DNA from: Nisaea acidiphila
GTDB taxonomy: Bacteria > Pseudomonadota > Alphaproteobacteria > Thalassobaculales > Thalassobaculaceae
Length of the DNA: 64,000 bases
Reading direction: 5' to 3'
NCBI RefSeq assembly: GCF_024662015.1
Contig: NZ_CP102480.1
Span: forward strand, 1,150,501 to 1,214,500
Every line of letters starts with the position of its first letter. Position 1 is the stretch's first letter. The notes under the pieces are model-generated. The model was not told the DNA's origin. It ran no database searches and saw only the letters and a program-made list of their open reading frames with translations. The translations under genes and the position numbers were made by a program. Shown one piece after another: positions 27,942-37,192 of this stretch.

Positions 27942-30761
27942 TTGCCCAATCTGCCGTTTCTCCCGCTCATGACGGGGCGTCCCGTCCTTGACGCCGATCC
28001 GGCTGCCCTCGCGGTGATCGACCCGGCGGTGCCCCACGCGGACCGTCTGGTCGAGGGCGCGGCGCCCGATATCGGTATCGCCCGCCCGAGCGTGGGCATG
28101 GGAGACGCGGTGGCCGCGGCGCTGGCGGATGCAGGCACACCCGTCGAAACCCTGCACCTCGTCAGCCACGGCGCGCCGGGGCGGCTGACGCTCGGTGGCC
28201 GGTCGCTCGATGCAAGGGCGCTGGCCGAGCGCGGCCGGCGCTGGCGCCGCCATCTGGCGCCGGGCGCGACCATCGTGCTTTACGGCTGCTCCGCCGGGCG
28301 CGGAGATGCAGGACGCACCCTCGTCCGCAAGCTCGCGCGGGCGACCGGCGCGCGGGTCCTCGCCTCCTCGACGCCGACCGGCGCCACCGATCGCGGCGGC
28401 GACTGGCGCTTCGATGTCGCCTCGTCCGGAACAAGTTCATCCGCCGCCAGCGCCTTCGCGCGCGCGCACGACACCTGGCCCGGCCTGCTCGCCAACGTCT
28501 CGAACACCAACGATTCCGGCGCCGGCTCGTTCCGCTCCGTGGCCACGACGAGCAACTCCATGAACGTCACCCTGACCGGCACGCAGACCGTCACGCTCAA
28601 CTCAGGCCCGGTCGTCGTTCCAAGTTCGGCTTCTGCGCTGTGGGATTTCAACAGCGTCGATATCACGTTCGAAGGCGACGGCATTGTCTTCAACAATTCC
28701 AATGCCATCAGCATGTACGGCAATGATGGCATTCTTAATATCACCTTCAACAACAACCTGTCGGGGGCCGGTGACCTGACTTTCGGCTCTGCAGGCACCG
28801 GCAACGATCAGACGGTGACCCTCGGCGGCACCAATTCCCTCACCGGGACGATCAGAGTCGCGGCGGGCGACACGCTGTCGATCGCGTCGGACGCCAATCT
28901 CGGGGACGCTACTGTCAGATTGGACCGCGCAACCCTGACGGTCACCGGCGCGACGACCATCCACAACGCGGTCCAGCTGAACCACGCCGACTCCGCGATC
29001 AATACCGCCGCCGACGTGACGCTCTCCGGCACCCTCTCCAGCACCGGCAACCTGACCAAGACCGGCGCCAGCACGCTGACCCTTTCCGGCACCAACACCT
29101 TTAGCGGCACCACAACGGTCTCCAGCGGCACGCTCTCGGTCTCCGCCGACAACAACCTTGGCAGCGGCGCCGTCACCCTCAATGGCGGCAACCTCACCGT
29201 CACCGGCGCCACGACCATCGACAACGCCGTCGCGCTCTCCTCCAACGCGACGGTCACCAACAGCGCCGACGTGACGCTCTCCGGCGTCGTCTCCGGGGCC
29301 AACAACCTGACCAAGGCCGGCGCCAGCACCCTCACCCTGTCCGGCACCAACACCTACAGCGGCACCACCACCGTCACCGGCGGCACGCTCTCCGTCTCCG
29401 CCGACGGCAATCTCGGCACCGGCGCCGTCACCCTCAACGGCGGCAACCTCACCGTCACCGGTGCCACGACCATCGACAACAGCATCGCGCTCTCCTCCAA
29501 CGCGACGGTCAGCAGCAGTGCGAACGCCACCGTCTCCGGCGTCATTTCCGGCACGAACAATCTCACCAAGTCCGGCACCGGGACGCTGACCCTCTCCGGT
29601 ACCAATACCTACAGCGGCACCACCACCGTCGATGGCGGCACCCTTGCCGTCGACGGCTCGCTGACCGCCAGTACCGTCACCGTCTCCTCCGGCGGCACGC
29701 TCGGCGGCTCGGGCAGCATCAGCGGGGCGGTCACAATCTCCTCCGGCGGCACGCTTGCCCCCGGCAACAGCCCGGGCACGCTCGCCACCGGCAACCTCAC
29801 CCTCTCCTCCGGCTCCAAAGGCAGCTTCGAGATCAACGGCACGACGGCGGGGACGAACCACGACCAGATCGACGTCACCGGTTCGGTCGACCTCACCGGC
29901 GCCACGCTCTCCACCAGCTTCGGCTTCACCTCCGCCACCGGCGATGTCTTCACCCTCATCGCCAATGACGGCGCCGACGCCATCACCGGCACCTTCTCCG
30001 GCCTCGCCGAGGGCGCGACCTTCAATGCGAACGGACGCATCTACAAGATCAGCTATGTCGGGGACACCGGTAACGACCTCACCCTGACGGACACGGGAGC
30101 AGTGCCCGCTTCCGCCACCATTACCGAGCCGATCGTCGGCACGGAGGCGGACGAGCGGCTCATGGGCGGCAGCTTCATGGACACGATCTCCGGACTCTCC
30201 GGGGACGACACACTGAGCGGCCGGATCGGCGACGATCTGATCTATGGCGACGGCGGGAACGACCTGCTCTACGGCAATCGCGACAACGATACGCTCTGGG
30301 GCGGCGGCGGCAACGACACGGTCTATGCCGGGCAGGACGACGATCTCCTCTACGGCAACCGGGATGCGGACCGGCTCTGCGGCAACCGCGGCAGCGACAC
30401 GCTCTATGGCGGACAGGGTGACGACATCCTCTACGGCAACCAGGAGGACGACCTGCTCCTCGGCAACCTGGGCGGCGATACACTCTATGGCGGACAGGGC
30501 AACGACACGCTCTCCGGCGGCGCCGGCGACGATGAGCTCCGGGGCAACGACGGAGCCGACAGCTTCGTCTTCTCCTTCGGCGACGGCAACGACACGGTCG
30601 CCGATTACGACAGGACCGAGGGCGACGTCCTCCGCTTCGAGGCCGGAACCGGCGTCACCTCCGCCAGTACAGACGCCGGCCTCCTCCTCACCGCAGGCGA
30701 CACCACCGTCACCCTCACAGGCGTTACCGCACTCGCCGACGTCGACATCGTCTTCCAGTAG
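27942..30761 (+). CDS. Large DUF4347 / autotransporter-type beta-repeat / RTX protein
   Basis: 939 residues with three parts. Residues 20-185 are DUF4347-like (LHLVSHGAPGRLTLGG, IVLYGCSAGRGDAGR, DTWPGLL). Residues 230-690 are beta-helix repeats of the autotransporter-associated type (LTLSGTNTYSGTTTV, LNGGNLTVTGATTIDN). Residues 725-870 are RTX nonapeptide repeats (GGQGDDILYGN, GGAGDDEL), which bind Ca2+ outside the cell. There is no N-terminal signal peptide and no autotransporter barrel, so type I secretion through a C-terminal signal is likely; no type I genes are in the window. Start TTG 27942, or ATG 27969. Probably a surface or adhesion protein. Confidence 0.85.
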   Translation: MPNLPFLPLMTGRPVLDADPAALAVIDPAVPHADRLVEGAAPDIGIARPSVGMGDAVAAALADAGTPVETLHLVSHGAPGRLTLGGRSLDARALAERGRRWRRHLAPGATIVLYGCSAGRGDAGRTLVRKLARATGARVLASSTPTGATDRGGDWRFDVASSGTSSSAASAFARAHDTWPGLLANVSNTNDSGAGSFRSVATTSNSMNVTLTGTQTVTLNSGPVVVPSSASALWDFNSVDITFEGDGIVFNNSNAISMYGNDGILNITFNNNLSGAGDLTFGSAGTGNDQTVTLGGTNSLTGTIRVAAGDTLSIASDANLGDATVRLDRATLTVTGATTIHNAVQLNHADSAINTAADVTLSGTLSSTGNLTKTGASTLTLSGTNTFSGTTTVSSGTLSVSADNNLGSGAVTLNGGNLTVTGATTIDNAVALSSNATVTNSADVTLSGVVSGANNLTKAGASTLTLSGTNTYSGTTTVTGGTLSVSADGNLGTGAVTLNGGNLTVTGATTIDNSIALSSNATVSSSANATVSGVISGTNNLTKSGTGTLTLSGTNTYSGTTTVDGGTLAVDGSLTASTVTVSSGGTLGGSGSISGAVTISSGGTLAPGNSPGTLATGNLTLSSGSKGSFEINGTTAGTNHDQIDVTGSVDLTGATLSTSFGFTSATGDVFTLIANDGADAITGTFSGLAEGATFNANGRIYKISYVGDTGNDLTLTDTGAVPASATITEPIVGTEADERLMGGSFMDTISGLSGDDTLSGRIGDDLIYGDGGNDLLYGNRDNDTLWGGGGNDTVYAGQDDDLLYGNRDADRLCGNRGSDTLYGGQGDDILYGNQEDDLLLGNLGGDTLYGGQGNDTLSGGAGDDELRGNDGADSFVFSFGDGNDTVADYDRTEGDVLRFEAGTGVTSASTDAGLLLTAGDTTVTLTGVTALADVDIVFQ
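29049..29640 (+). repeat. 255-bp in-frame tandem repeats in the DUF4347-RTX gene
   Basis: Units begin at 29049, 29304 and 29559, exactly 255 bases (85 codons) apart; the third is partial and a diverged copy precedes the first. Each codes one beta-repeat block starting NLTK. Near-identity of the first two units suggests recent duplication or gene conversion and potential for length change. Confidence 0.85.
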
Positions 30762-30770
30762 GGACGCGCG

Positions 30771-31463
30771 TCAGGACCCCAGCAGGTCCAGACGCGCCTG
30801 CAGCCAGATCAGCGACGGATAGGAAGCGACCCAGACCCAGACGAAGCGGTTGAAACCGAACAGAACGAAGTTTGCGACGTGGAAGGAGAGCGCGAGCGCG
30901 AGGCCGGCATAGAGCGCCGGTGCGGACAGCAGCGCCAGCGGGAAAAGAAGCTCGAGCAGGATCACCGCCCAGGACATCACGAAGAGCAGCCGCGGATATT
31001 CCGCCCAGCCCCGGGTCGCCTTGCTCACCGGATAGACGGAGAAGGCGAAGACATCGCGGAGCGCCTGGCCCGTCCGCCAGTCCCGGTAAATCACCTTTGC
31101 CCAGCCGGACTTGAAGTATGAAAAGGTCACCTGCAGGGCGAGATAGGCGAAGATATATTCCCGCCAGTCCGGCACGGGCACGAAGTGGACCGCGGCGAGG
31201 CAGGTGATCAGCAGCATGCCGAGGAGATCGCTGCCGCCGTTATAGGGTCCCTGAAAGCGGTGCAGCACGAAGAGCACATTGACGAAAAGCGCAAGGCAAA
31301 CCCAGTCGGTCTGCACCCCGGCGAGCAGCAGCACGGCGAGCACGAGACGCAGGAGATAATGCGGCCGCTCATCCGGCAATCCGAATAGATGCTCGAGGCT
31401 CTGCTGGATCAGCGCGATCGCGAGCAGGATCTCCGTCGAACGGATCGCGACCTCGAGGCTCAT
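30771..31463 (-). CDS. Multi-pass membrane protein, HTTM-like
   Basis: 230 residues with about six hydrophobic helices (near residues 10-28, 36-52, 55-72, 80-97, 155-180 and 183-210). SYFKSGWAKVIYRDWRTGQAL in the middle resembles the HTTM (vitamin-K-dependent carboxylase-like membrane) family, where the segment after SG.AK precedes W..G.A. Weak family call. It is the second gene of a pair, overlapping the 171-residue protein gene by four bases. Convergent with the DUF4347-RTX gene, nine bases apart. Confidence 0.6.
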   Translation of the reverse strand: MSLEVAIRSTEILLAIALIQQSLEHLFGLPDERPHYLLRLVLAVLLLAGVQTDWVCLALFVNVLFVLHRFQGPYNGGSDLLGMLLITCLAAVHFVPVPDWREYIFAYLALQVTFSYFKSGWAKVIYRDWRTGQALRDVFAFSVYPVSKATRGWAEYPRLLFVMSWAVILLELLFPLALLSAPALYAGLALALSFHVANFVLFGFNRFVWVWVASYPSLIWLQARLDLLGS

Positions 31464-31975
31464 CGGTCGGCCGGATCGACGGTCTGGACGGCAGGGGAAA
31501 CGAAGGCGACGTCACGCCGCACGGCGCCCTCGAAGCGGCTGACGAAGACCAGCCGGAAGCGGAAGAACGGCGAAGCGGCCTCCCCGGCAGATCCGGAGAG
31601 AATGTCGGCGCGCAGGCGACGGCGGAGCTCCCGCGTGCAATGCTCCGTCTGGCCCTGAATCAGGCGCTCCGCACAGTTCGCGTAGAACAGGGTCTCGTTC
31701 CAGGCCGCGTTCCAGAAGAAGGATATCAGCCGGTCCCGAAAGGAAAGCCGTGCTGGCCTCGGCCGGCATTCATGCCAGTCCGCAGTCTCGTCATGCGGCG
31801 TTTTCAAGAGGCAATACTCGACCCGGGGCGACGGCCCGATGACGTCGAAAAAGCGCCATGACGGGAACAGAGCGGGGAGGAGAAGTTTGAAGACACCGAG
31901 AAATCGCAAAATCAGATCCCGCACTTTCGCCGCCCGCTCGGAGCGATCGGAACCGCTCGTCCGAAAATACCGCAT
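31460..31975 (-). CDS. Hypothetical protein, partner of the HTTM-like protein
   Basis: 171 residues, unrecognised. Features: a short hydrophobic segment (ILRFLGVFKLLLPALFPSWRFF, about 22-43), then a soluble part with RVEYCLLKTPHDETADWHEC, NETLFYANCAERLIQG, three spaced cysteines and several Arg-rich helices. HTTM-like proteins are often accompanied by a small second protein; the four-base stop/start overlap here supports joint function in the membrane. Confidence 0.6.
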   Translation of the reverse strand: MRYFRTSGSDRSERAAKVRDLILRFLGVFKLLLPALFPSWRFFDVIGPSPRVEYCLLKTPHDETADWHECRPRPARLSFRDRLISFFWNAAWNETLFYANCAERLIQGQTEHCTRELRRRLRADILSGSAGEAASPFFRFRLVFVSRFEGAVRRDVAFVSPAVQTVDPADR

Positions 31976-32110
31976 TTTGCCGCCGCAGCCTTATCAATCC
32001 GTAAAATGAGAATAATTGAAACAGAATGCGCGAGGCTCACGTTCACATAGCGGCAAGAATATTGTAACAGGGCCAACGGTCCGATTTGCCCACAAGCGGA
32101 ACGACATCCG

Positions 32111-32857
32111 ATGACGCTCTACAACCGGGAATTCTACGAGGCCATCAAGGCAAGCGCGGTCCGATCGGCGCGGGTCATCGTTCCGAAGGTGCTCGAACTC
32201 ACCGGGCCGGTCCGCTCCGTCGTCGATCTCGGCTGCGGTCTCGGCGGCTGGCTCTCGGTCTTTCGCGAACACGGGGCGAACCGTGTGCTCGGACTCGATG
32301 GCGACTACGTGCAGCGGGACATGATGGAGATGGACGACGAGGATTTCCGACCGACCGATCTCGCACAACCGATCCGGTTCGACGACAAATTCGATCTCTC
32401 GATGTCGCTGGAAGTCGTCGAGCATCTGCCTCCGGACCGCGCGGACAGTTTTGTTGAAGACCTGATACGCATGGCCCCTGTGGTGCTGTTCTCGGCCGCT
32501 GTTCCGGCGCAAGGCGGCGACGGTCACCAAAACGAGCAATGGCAGCATGTCTGGGTGGAGAAATTCGCCACGCATGGCTATCGCGCGATAGACAGCTTGC
32601 GCCCGGACATCTGGAGCAATACCGAGGTGAGCTGGTGGTACCGGCAGAACCTGCTGCTCTTCGCAAGCGACGCGGCCATTGCCGAACGCGCACCATTGCG
32701 GCTCGCTCATGAGCAGACGGACCTCCGCCAGGTCTCAACGATCCATCCGACCGCCTATCTCGCCCGCGTCAGCTTCTTCAAGAAGGCCTATAGCGAGCTG
32801 CATGCGGAGAAAGAGGAGCTCAGGGCGAGACTGGCCGCTTTGGAGGCAAAGTCCTGA
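32111..32857 (+). CDS. Class I SAM-dependent methyltransferase
   Basis: 248 residues. VRSVVDLGCGLGGWLSVFRE near residue 36 is the SAM-binding glycine motif, VLGLDGDYV gives the acidic ribose-binding residue, and FDLSMSLEVVEHLPPDRAD is the motif typical of family 23/11-type methylases. A C-terminal coiled-coil tail (FKKAYSELHAEKEELRARLAALEAK) may mediate oligomerisation. Substrate unknown; similar proteins modify sugars or lipids in surface polysaccharide gene sets, but no such set is present. Confidence 0.82.
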   Translation: MTLYNREFYEAIKASAVRSARVIVPKVLELTGPVRSVVDLGCGLGGWLSVFREHGANRVLGLDGDYVQRDMMEMDDEDFRPTDLAQPIRFDDKFDLSMSLEVVEHLPPDRADSFVEDLIRMAPVVLFSAAVPAQGGDGHQNEQWQHVWVEKFATHGYRAIDSLRPDIWSNTEVSWWYRQNLLLFASDAAIAERAPLRLAHEQTDLRQVSTIHPTAYLARVSFFKKAYSELHAEKEELRARLAALEAKS

Positions 32858-32915
32858 GCTTCGTTCCTTGCGTCACTCGCCCCCTCCCGCTCCGGAACTG
32901 CTACCGCTTCCGGGC

Positions 32916-33467
32916 CTAGGTCGACCGATGGAGGCCGAGCCCGGTATCGCGGCCATGGAGAAATTTTTTCCGCGACATCGCGACAGGATCGAGCGTGAAC
33001 CGGGCAAGCGCAACGAATGCGAACGTCTCAGCCTCGATCCTGTACGGACAGATGAGGCGTTCGATCTCTTTCACATAATCGTATTCGCCGATATACGGCC
33101 CGCGCGAATAGATCGGACAGCGCCTCAGAACGGTGAGCCCGAATTCGCGCGCCATCACGCGCTTGTTTTTCAGCGGCAAATCCGCGAGGTAGCGCTTCGC
33201 CGCCGGAAAGCCGTTGTGACGTTCGATTGCCTGCCCCACGACTTCGTAGAAAAAACGGCGAGGCGTGCCGATCAGTTTGCAGAGGATCAAATGACTGATC
33301 AGGGCGGGCGGCATGTCCAGAACGTCGAAGCAGGCATATGCCGGGAAGTCGTCCTGACTCAAAGCGGCGCTCGATTGCCAGTGCCGCAGAAGCGGGAAGA
33401 AAAACTCAGGAATGTCGCCTCCCGTACCCGGGAGTTCCCGGCGCTCGACCGTGTCCAGATATTTCAT
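32916..33467 (-). CDS. PAS_5-like domain protein
   Basis: 183 residues, a stand-alone PAS-type domain of the PAS_5 pattern common in Rhodospirillales: PEFFFPLLRHWQ at the start, FDVLDMPPALISHLILCKLI with the usual proline, GTPRRFFYEVVGQAIERHNGF, RYLADLPL, and a C-terminal strand FAFVALARFTLDP. These single-domain proteins are assumed to be sensors, ligand unknown. No kinase or cyclase is fused or adjacent. Confidence 0.7.
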   Translation of the reverse strand: MKYLDTVERRELPGTGGDIPEFFFPLLRHWQSSAALSQDDFPAYACFDVLDMPPALISHLILCKLIGTPRRFFYEVVGQAIERHNGFPAAKRYLADLPLKNKRVMAREFGLTVLRRCPIYSRGPYIGEYDYVKEIERLICPYRIEAETFAFVALARFTLDPVAMSRKKFLHGRDTGLGLHRST

Positions 33468-33639
33468 TCCCGCACGACTTCTTTCCGGCTGCGTGACCTG
33501 AGCCCAGCCTTCCCGACCGCGATCAAGCCAGCATGAACCACACTCCCTTTTTACCTCAAGATTGAACTATTCTTAAATGGTTCAATTATTGGATCACGCG
33601 CAGTCATCTCGACCGAACGGCGCCGGAGTCCACAGAAAG

Positions 33640-34320
33640 TCAGCTTTTCCGGTCGAATTGGCCGGTCTTCAGGAACGCCGAAATCTGCCTTAGCACGACC
33701 GGCCTCCAGGGGATCAGGGTATGGGTCGCAGCGACCGTCATATGCGCCGCCATTCCCGGCAGTTTGGTACGCTCCACCGCGACCCTCCCGTCATGGCGGC
33801 CACCGAAAAGGAAATGCGCCGCGGGGTAGAGCCAGCCGCTTGTTCCGGCGATGATCCCAAGTTCGTAGTACGGAGTTTCGACATCGGCACGTTCCGCCGT
33901 GGTCAGTTCCTGTCCCGCCGGACCGTAAAACCAGCGATAGAGCCTGTTTCCGTGCAAGAAATCAGCGACCTCGCTGCCACCATGGGGCGGAGCCAGCATG
34001 ACGACCCGGCCAAGCTTTTCCTCCGGGAACGCATCGCGATATTTCGCGAGATAGCGCGCGGCCACCAGTCCGCCCATGGAATGGGTGACCAAATGGACCC
34101 GGCCGGGGCCGTCCCAGACGCCTTTTTCGTCAAGCTCCGCTGCCAGCCTGTCGGCGAGTGCGTCGAGATCAAGCGCGGTTGAGGGATAGGTCAGCGAAAG
34201 CGGCTCGAAACCTTCGCGGCGCAGGAACCAGGCGACGGCGCCCATATTCCAGGCCGTCTGAGCGATCCCGTGGAGGATGACGACTCGGTCCCTCGCAGCA
34301 ACGCTCGCGCCGCCCGCCAT
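33640..34320 (-). CDS. Alpha/beta-hydrolase, lipase-like
   Basis: 226 residues. VVILHGIAQTAWNM supplies the oxyanion HG, VTHSMGGLVAARYL is the nucleophile elbow (GxSxG-like, H-S-M-G-G), and LAPPHGGSEVADFL follows. The late ATHTLIPWR gives the probable catalytic histidine. It resembles triacylglycerol lipase/PGAP1-like hydrolases, which cut esters of lipids. It lies three bases after the FAD oxidoreductase gene and is probably cotranscribed. Confidence 0.8.
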   Translation of the reverse strand: MAGGASVAARDRVVILHGIAQTAWNMGAVAWFLRREGFEPLSLTYPSTALDLDALADRLAAELDEKGVWDGPGRVHLVTHSMGGLVAARYLAKYRDAFPEEKLGRVVMLAPPHGGSEVADFLHGNRLYRWFYGPAGQELTTAERADVETPYYELGIIAGTSGWLYPAAHFLFGGRHDGRVAVERTKLPGMAAHMTVAATHTLIPWRPVVLRQISAFLKTGQFDRKS

Positions 34321-34323
34321 GAT

Positions 34324-35436
34324 CTAGCCGAACCGCCCGAAAGCGAAAGGCTCCAGCAGGCGCGGCTTGGTGCCGTCCAGCACCCAGTCGCGCATCAGTT
34401 CCGCCACCGCCGGCGCGATCGCCCAGCCGTGGCCGGTCCAGCCGGCGGCGTAGAGCACGTGCTCGTTCCCCGGCAAACTGTCGATCACCGGGATCTTGTC
34501 GATACATTCCGCCTCAAGGTGATCGGTGTCGGCGGTCTCGACCTCGAGACCGTCGAGCGACGGATAGACCGCGACCGCATCGGCAACGTTGAGATCGACT
34601 TCTTCCTGAATAGGCGTGCCGCGGCCGGTCACGTAGTCCCAGCGCCCGGGACGCCCGCCCGAGATCATCAGCCGCCCGTCCGGTTCTCGCTTGAGCGAGA
34701 GGGTCCGGCTCGCATGGCCGACCAGGTGACGCACCGGATTGTGCGCGAGCGGCGCAGAGACCGCGACGAGGAAGGCGCGGCTCCAGAGCGGCAGGTCGAT
34801 CCAGGGCGCGACAAGGGGTTTCACTCCGGCATTGCAGAACAGCAGCAGCTTGCCTTCGACCGGGATCTCCTCCCCGTCGGCAGTCTGGACGGCGCTGACG
34901 CGGCCGTCTTTCTCGATCAGTCGCGCCGCCGCCACGCCCTCGCGCAGCACGGCGCCGGCGGCCCGCGCCTTCGCTGCATAGGCCAGAGTCGTCGCCTTGT
35001 GGAAGGCGACGCCGTCGCCGGGGCAATAGAGCCCGCCGCGCACCATCGGCGCGACCTCCGGTTCGAACTCCCGCACCTCGTCGTGACCGAGCACCCGGCT
35101 CTCGATCCCGAGGCGGGTCTGCAGGGCTGCGCGTACTTCCATCGGCGCCAGATCGACCTCTCGCTCGAAGAGCTGGATCTGGCCCGTCGTCTCGAAGAGC
35201 GGGTCGGTGTCCAAGGTCTCATGGAGAGCCGGCCAGATCTCCCGCGCCCGGACCATGAGCGGGATTTCCCGCTGGTCCCGGCCGTTCGCCCGGACACCTC
35301 GGCGCCCCGGACCGCCCGAAGCCCCGGAAGCGATGCTGCCGGCCTCGATCAGCTCGACCGCCTCGCCCCGCGAGGCAAGATGCCAGGCGACGGCCGCGCC
35401 ATAGACGCCGCCGCCGACAATGATGTGTTTGGACAT
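34324..35436 (-). CDS. FAD-dependent oxidoreductase (DAO family)
   Basis: 370-residue flavoprotein of the D-amino-acid oxidase/sarcosine oxidase family. The N-terminal dinucleotide motif is VGGGVYGAAVAWHLASRG (residues about 6-23), followed by VELIEAG with the ribose-binding acidic residue. C-terminal AAGWTGHGWAIAPAVAELMRDW is the usual family end. It oxidises secondary or primary amines or amino acids, substrate unknown. First gene of a pair with the lipase-like hydrolase. Confidence 0.85.
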   Translation of the reverse strand: MSKHIIVGGGVYGAAVAWHLASRGEAVELIEAGSIASGASGGPGRRGVRANGRDQREIPLMVRAREIWPALHETLDTDPLFETTGQIQLFEREVDLAPMEVRAALQTRLGIESRVLGHDEVREFEPEVAPMVRGGLYCPGDGVAFHKATTLAYAAKARAAGAVLREGVAAARLIEKDGRVSAVQTADGEEIPVEGKLLLFCNAGVKPLVAPWIDLPLWSRAFLVAVSAPLAHNPVRHLVGHASRTLSLKREPDGRLMISGGRPGRWDYVTGRGTPIQEEVDLNVADAVAVYPSLDGLEVETADTDHLEAECIDKIPVIDSLPGNEHVLYAAGWTGHGWAIAPAVAELMRDWVLDGTKPRLLEPFAFGRFG

Positions 35437-35515
35437 GAAGCCTCTCCGGAACGGGATATCCCCTCACCTATAGGCGAGGAGACCGGCCCTGTCGAAGCCC
35501 GGAGCGGAACGGGAG

Positions 35516-36484
35516 CTATTCGAATTCCATCTGCTCGTAGACACGGCCCGCATTACGCGTCGCCAGTTCCTCGAACGTATCGAGATGCCGGTAGGGCGAC
35601 TGATCGACGTAATAGGCGTCGGCGAGGGACCCGCCGGCATCGAGATGTGCGCGGATCTTGCCGCGAAGATAGACGAGGTAATCCTTCGTGTAACGCCGGA
35701 CCTGATCCATGTTGGTCGGATGGCCGTGTCCGGGGATAACGTAGGTTGCGTTCAGCGCCTCGAAGCCCTCGTCCCAGCTTACCAGCCAGGCCGCCGTATC
35801 GGTCTCCTCGAAGATCGGCAGCATCCGCTCGTGGAAGGCCATGTCGCCGGAAATGACGAGGCTCTGTTCCGGCAGCCACACCACGGCGTCCCCGGGAGAA
35901 TGAGCCGGACCGAGATTGAGCACCTCGATCGGGAAACTTCCGAATGCGACCCTATAACTCTCCTCGAAAGTCTCGTCGGGGAGCACGACCTCCGTGCCAT
36001 CCGCCTTCTCCTTCTGGATCCGCTCCGCCGCTGCGAGACTGTCGTAACCGGTCGCCCCGAACTCTTGCGCGGCCTCCTCCTGGGCGACGATCTTCACACC
36101 CTGCGCACGCCAGTAACTATTGCCGAGCATGGCATGTCCCTGCCCGTTCTCGTTCACCACGAGACGGACCGGCTGATCGGTTACCTTTTTGATCTCCTCG
36201 TGCAGCGCCTCGGCGAGCTTCCACGACGCGCCGCCGTTGACGACCACGACACCTTCGCCGGTCAGGATGAAGGAGAGGTTGTTATTGTGGCCGCTGTTCT
36301 CGTAGGTCGGCGGCGCGGTCGCACCGATGGCGGAGAACACGTTCGGAATGAACTCCACCGGCTTCGAATAGAGCACCGAGCCCGGATACTGGTCCGGAAT
36401 GTCCTGGCTGGCCTGCGCTGGCGCGGCTGCGCCGAACAGAAATGCGAACAGCGCCGGAACGGCGCGCATGAAAATCCCGATCAT
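35516..36484 (-). CDS. MBL-fold metallo-hydrolase-like protein with altered metal site
   Basis: 322 residues, with a signal peptide (residues 1-26, ending AQA-SQD), so periplasmic. MBL-fold landmarks: LSFILTGEGVVVVNGG, NLGPAHSPGDAVVWLPEQ with a histidine, ISGDM with the bridging aspartate, VIPGHGHPTN with the last histidine. Where the family has H-x-H-x-D-H this protein reads NENGQGHAMLGN, so most first-site ligands are absent. It belongs near the SoxH/quinoprotein relay hydrolase group. It lies 116 bases after the YeeE/YedE genes and may belong to their sulfur-linked unit. Confidence 0.75.
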   Translation of the reverse strand: MIGIFMRAVPALFAFLFGAAAPAQASQDIPDQYPGSVLYSKPVEFIPNVFSAIGATAPPTYENSGHNNNLSFILTGEGVVVVNGGASWKLAEALHEEIKKVTDQPVRLVVNENGQGHAMLGNSYWRAQGVKIVAQEEAAQEFGATGYDSLAAAERIQKEKADGTEVVLPDETFEESYRVAFGSFPIEVLNLGPAHSPGDAVVWLPEQSLVISGDMAFHERMLPIFEETDTAAWLVSWDEGFEALNATYVIPGHGHPTNMDQVRRYTKDYLVYLRGKIRAHLDAGGSLADAYYVDQSPYRHLDTFEELATRNAGRVYEQMEFE

Positions 36485-36600
36485 CGAATAGGTTCCCTCC
36501 CGCGGGTTTGTAGCCGAGGCCTTTGGCCCTGTTTTGATGTCCCGACCTTGCGCCGAGAAAGTCCCGGCACGGCGCGCCGTGCCGGGCAGGTGGCGAGAGA

Positions 36601-37191
36601 CTATTCCGCCGCCACGGTGCGGTTCTTCGCGCCGACGATGCGGTCCGGCAGAAACCAGGCGATGGCGATGAAGGCGGCACCGAGCACGAGCCCCACCAAT
36701 TCGCCCGGGATATCCATCAGAACCGGGTAACTCGTGCCGGCGATATTCCCGAGCGTCGCCTTGCCGCCGAGGATCTTGTCGAGCATTCCGCTCGCCTTCA
36801 CGTCGGCATAGGTCACCATATAGCCGAAGGCGCCGGCGAGACCGCCGAGCACGAAGACCATGGCATCGAAGCGCCCCGAAGCCGCGGCGGCGAGCCCCGT
36901 GCCGGGACAGTAGCCGGCGACGGCGAAACCGAGACCGAGCAGGACGCCACCGACAAAGACCCCGAGATAGGCGTCTTTCACCGAGAGATGGCCGGGATCG
37001 ACCAGGCCGCTCAGCAGGCCGCCAAAGGTCAGCAGAGCCGCAACGCCGATGGCAAGCAGGATGGTCCGCATCAGGTGCAGGTTGGTGAGGTTCAGCATCC
37101 GGATGATGAAGTTCGGATTGGTCGCGCCGACCCGGTCGAGCGTGAAGCCGAAGGCGCCACCGATGACAATGGCAAGGAGGATGGAACTCAT
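36601..37191 (-). CDS. YeeE/YedE-family (DUF6691) sulfur transporter half
   Basis: 196-residue membrane protein with four to five helices. GFAVAGYCPGTGLAAAASGR carries the conserved cysteine motif of YeeE/YedE proteins, which pass thiosulfate or sulfide-like sulfur across the inner membrane. The ATG at 37191 (MSSILLAIVIGG) is preferred; an upstream in-frame extension overlaps the partner gene. Together with the gene one base upstream it equals a full-length two-repeat YeeE, split into two proteins. Confidence 0.85.
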   Translation of the reverse strand: MSSILLAIVIGGAFGFTLDRVGATNPNFIIRMLNLTNLHLMRTILLAIGVAALLTFGGLLSGLVDPGHLSVKDAYLGVFVGGVLLGLGFAVAGYCPGTGLAAAASGRFDAMVFVLGGLAGAFGYMVTYADVKASGMLDKILGGKATLGNIAGTSYPVLMDIPGELVGLVLGAAFIAIAWFLPDRIVGAKNRTVAAE

Positions 37192-37192
37192 C

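Noticed and set aside
27942-30761. Type V autotransporter
   Set aside because: The beta-repeats suggest it, but there is no signal peptide and no C-terminal 12-strand barrel; RTX repeats end the protein instead.
34270-35739. 489-codon plus frame opposite the FAD oxidoreductase
   Set aside because: Shadow of the DAO-family gene; no domain and Arg/Asp/His-rich composition.
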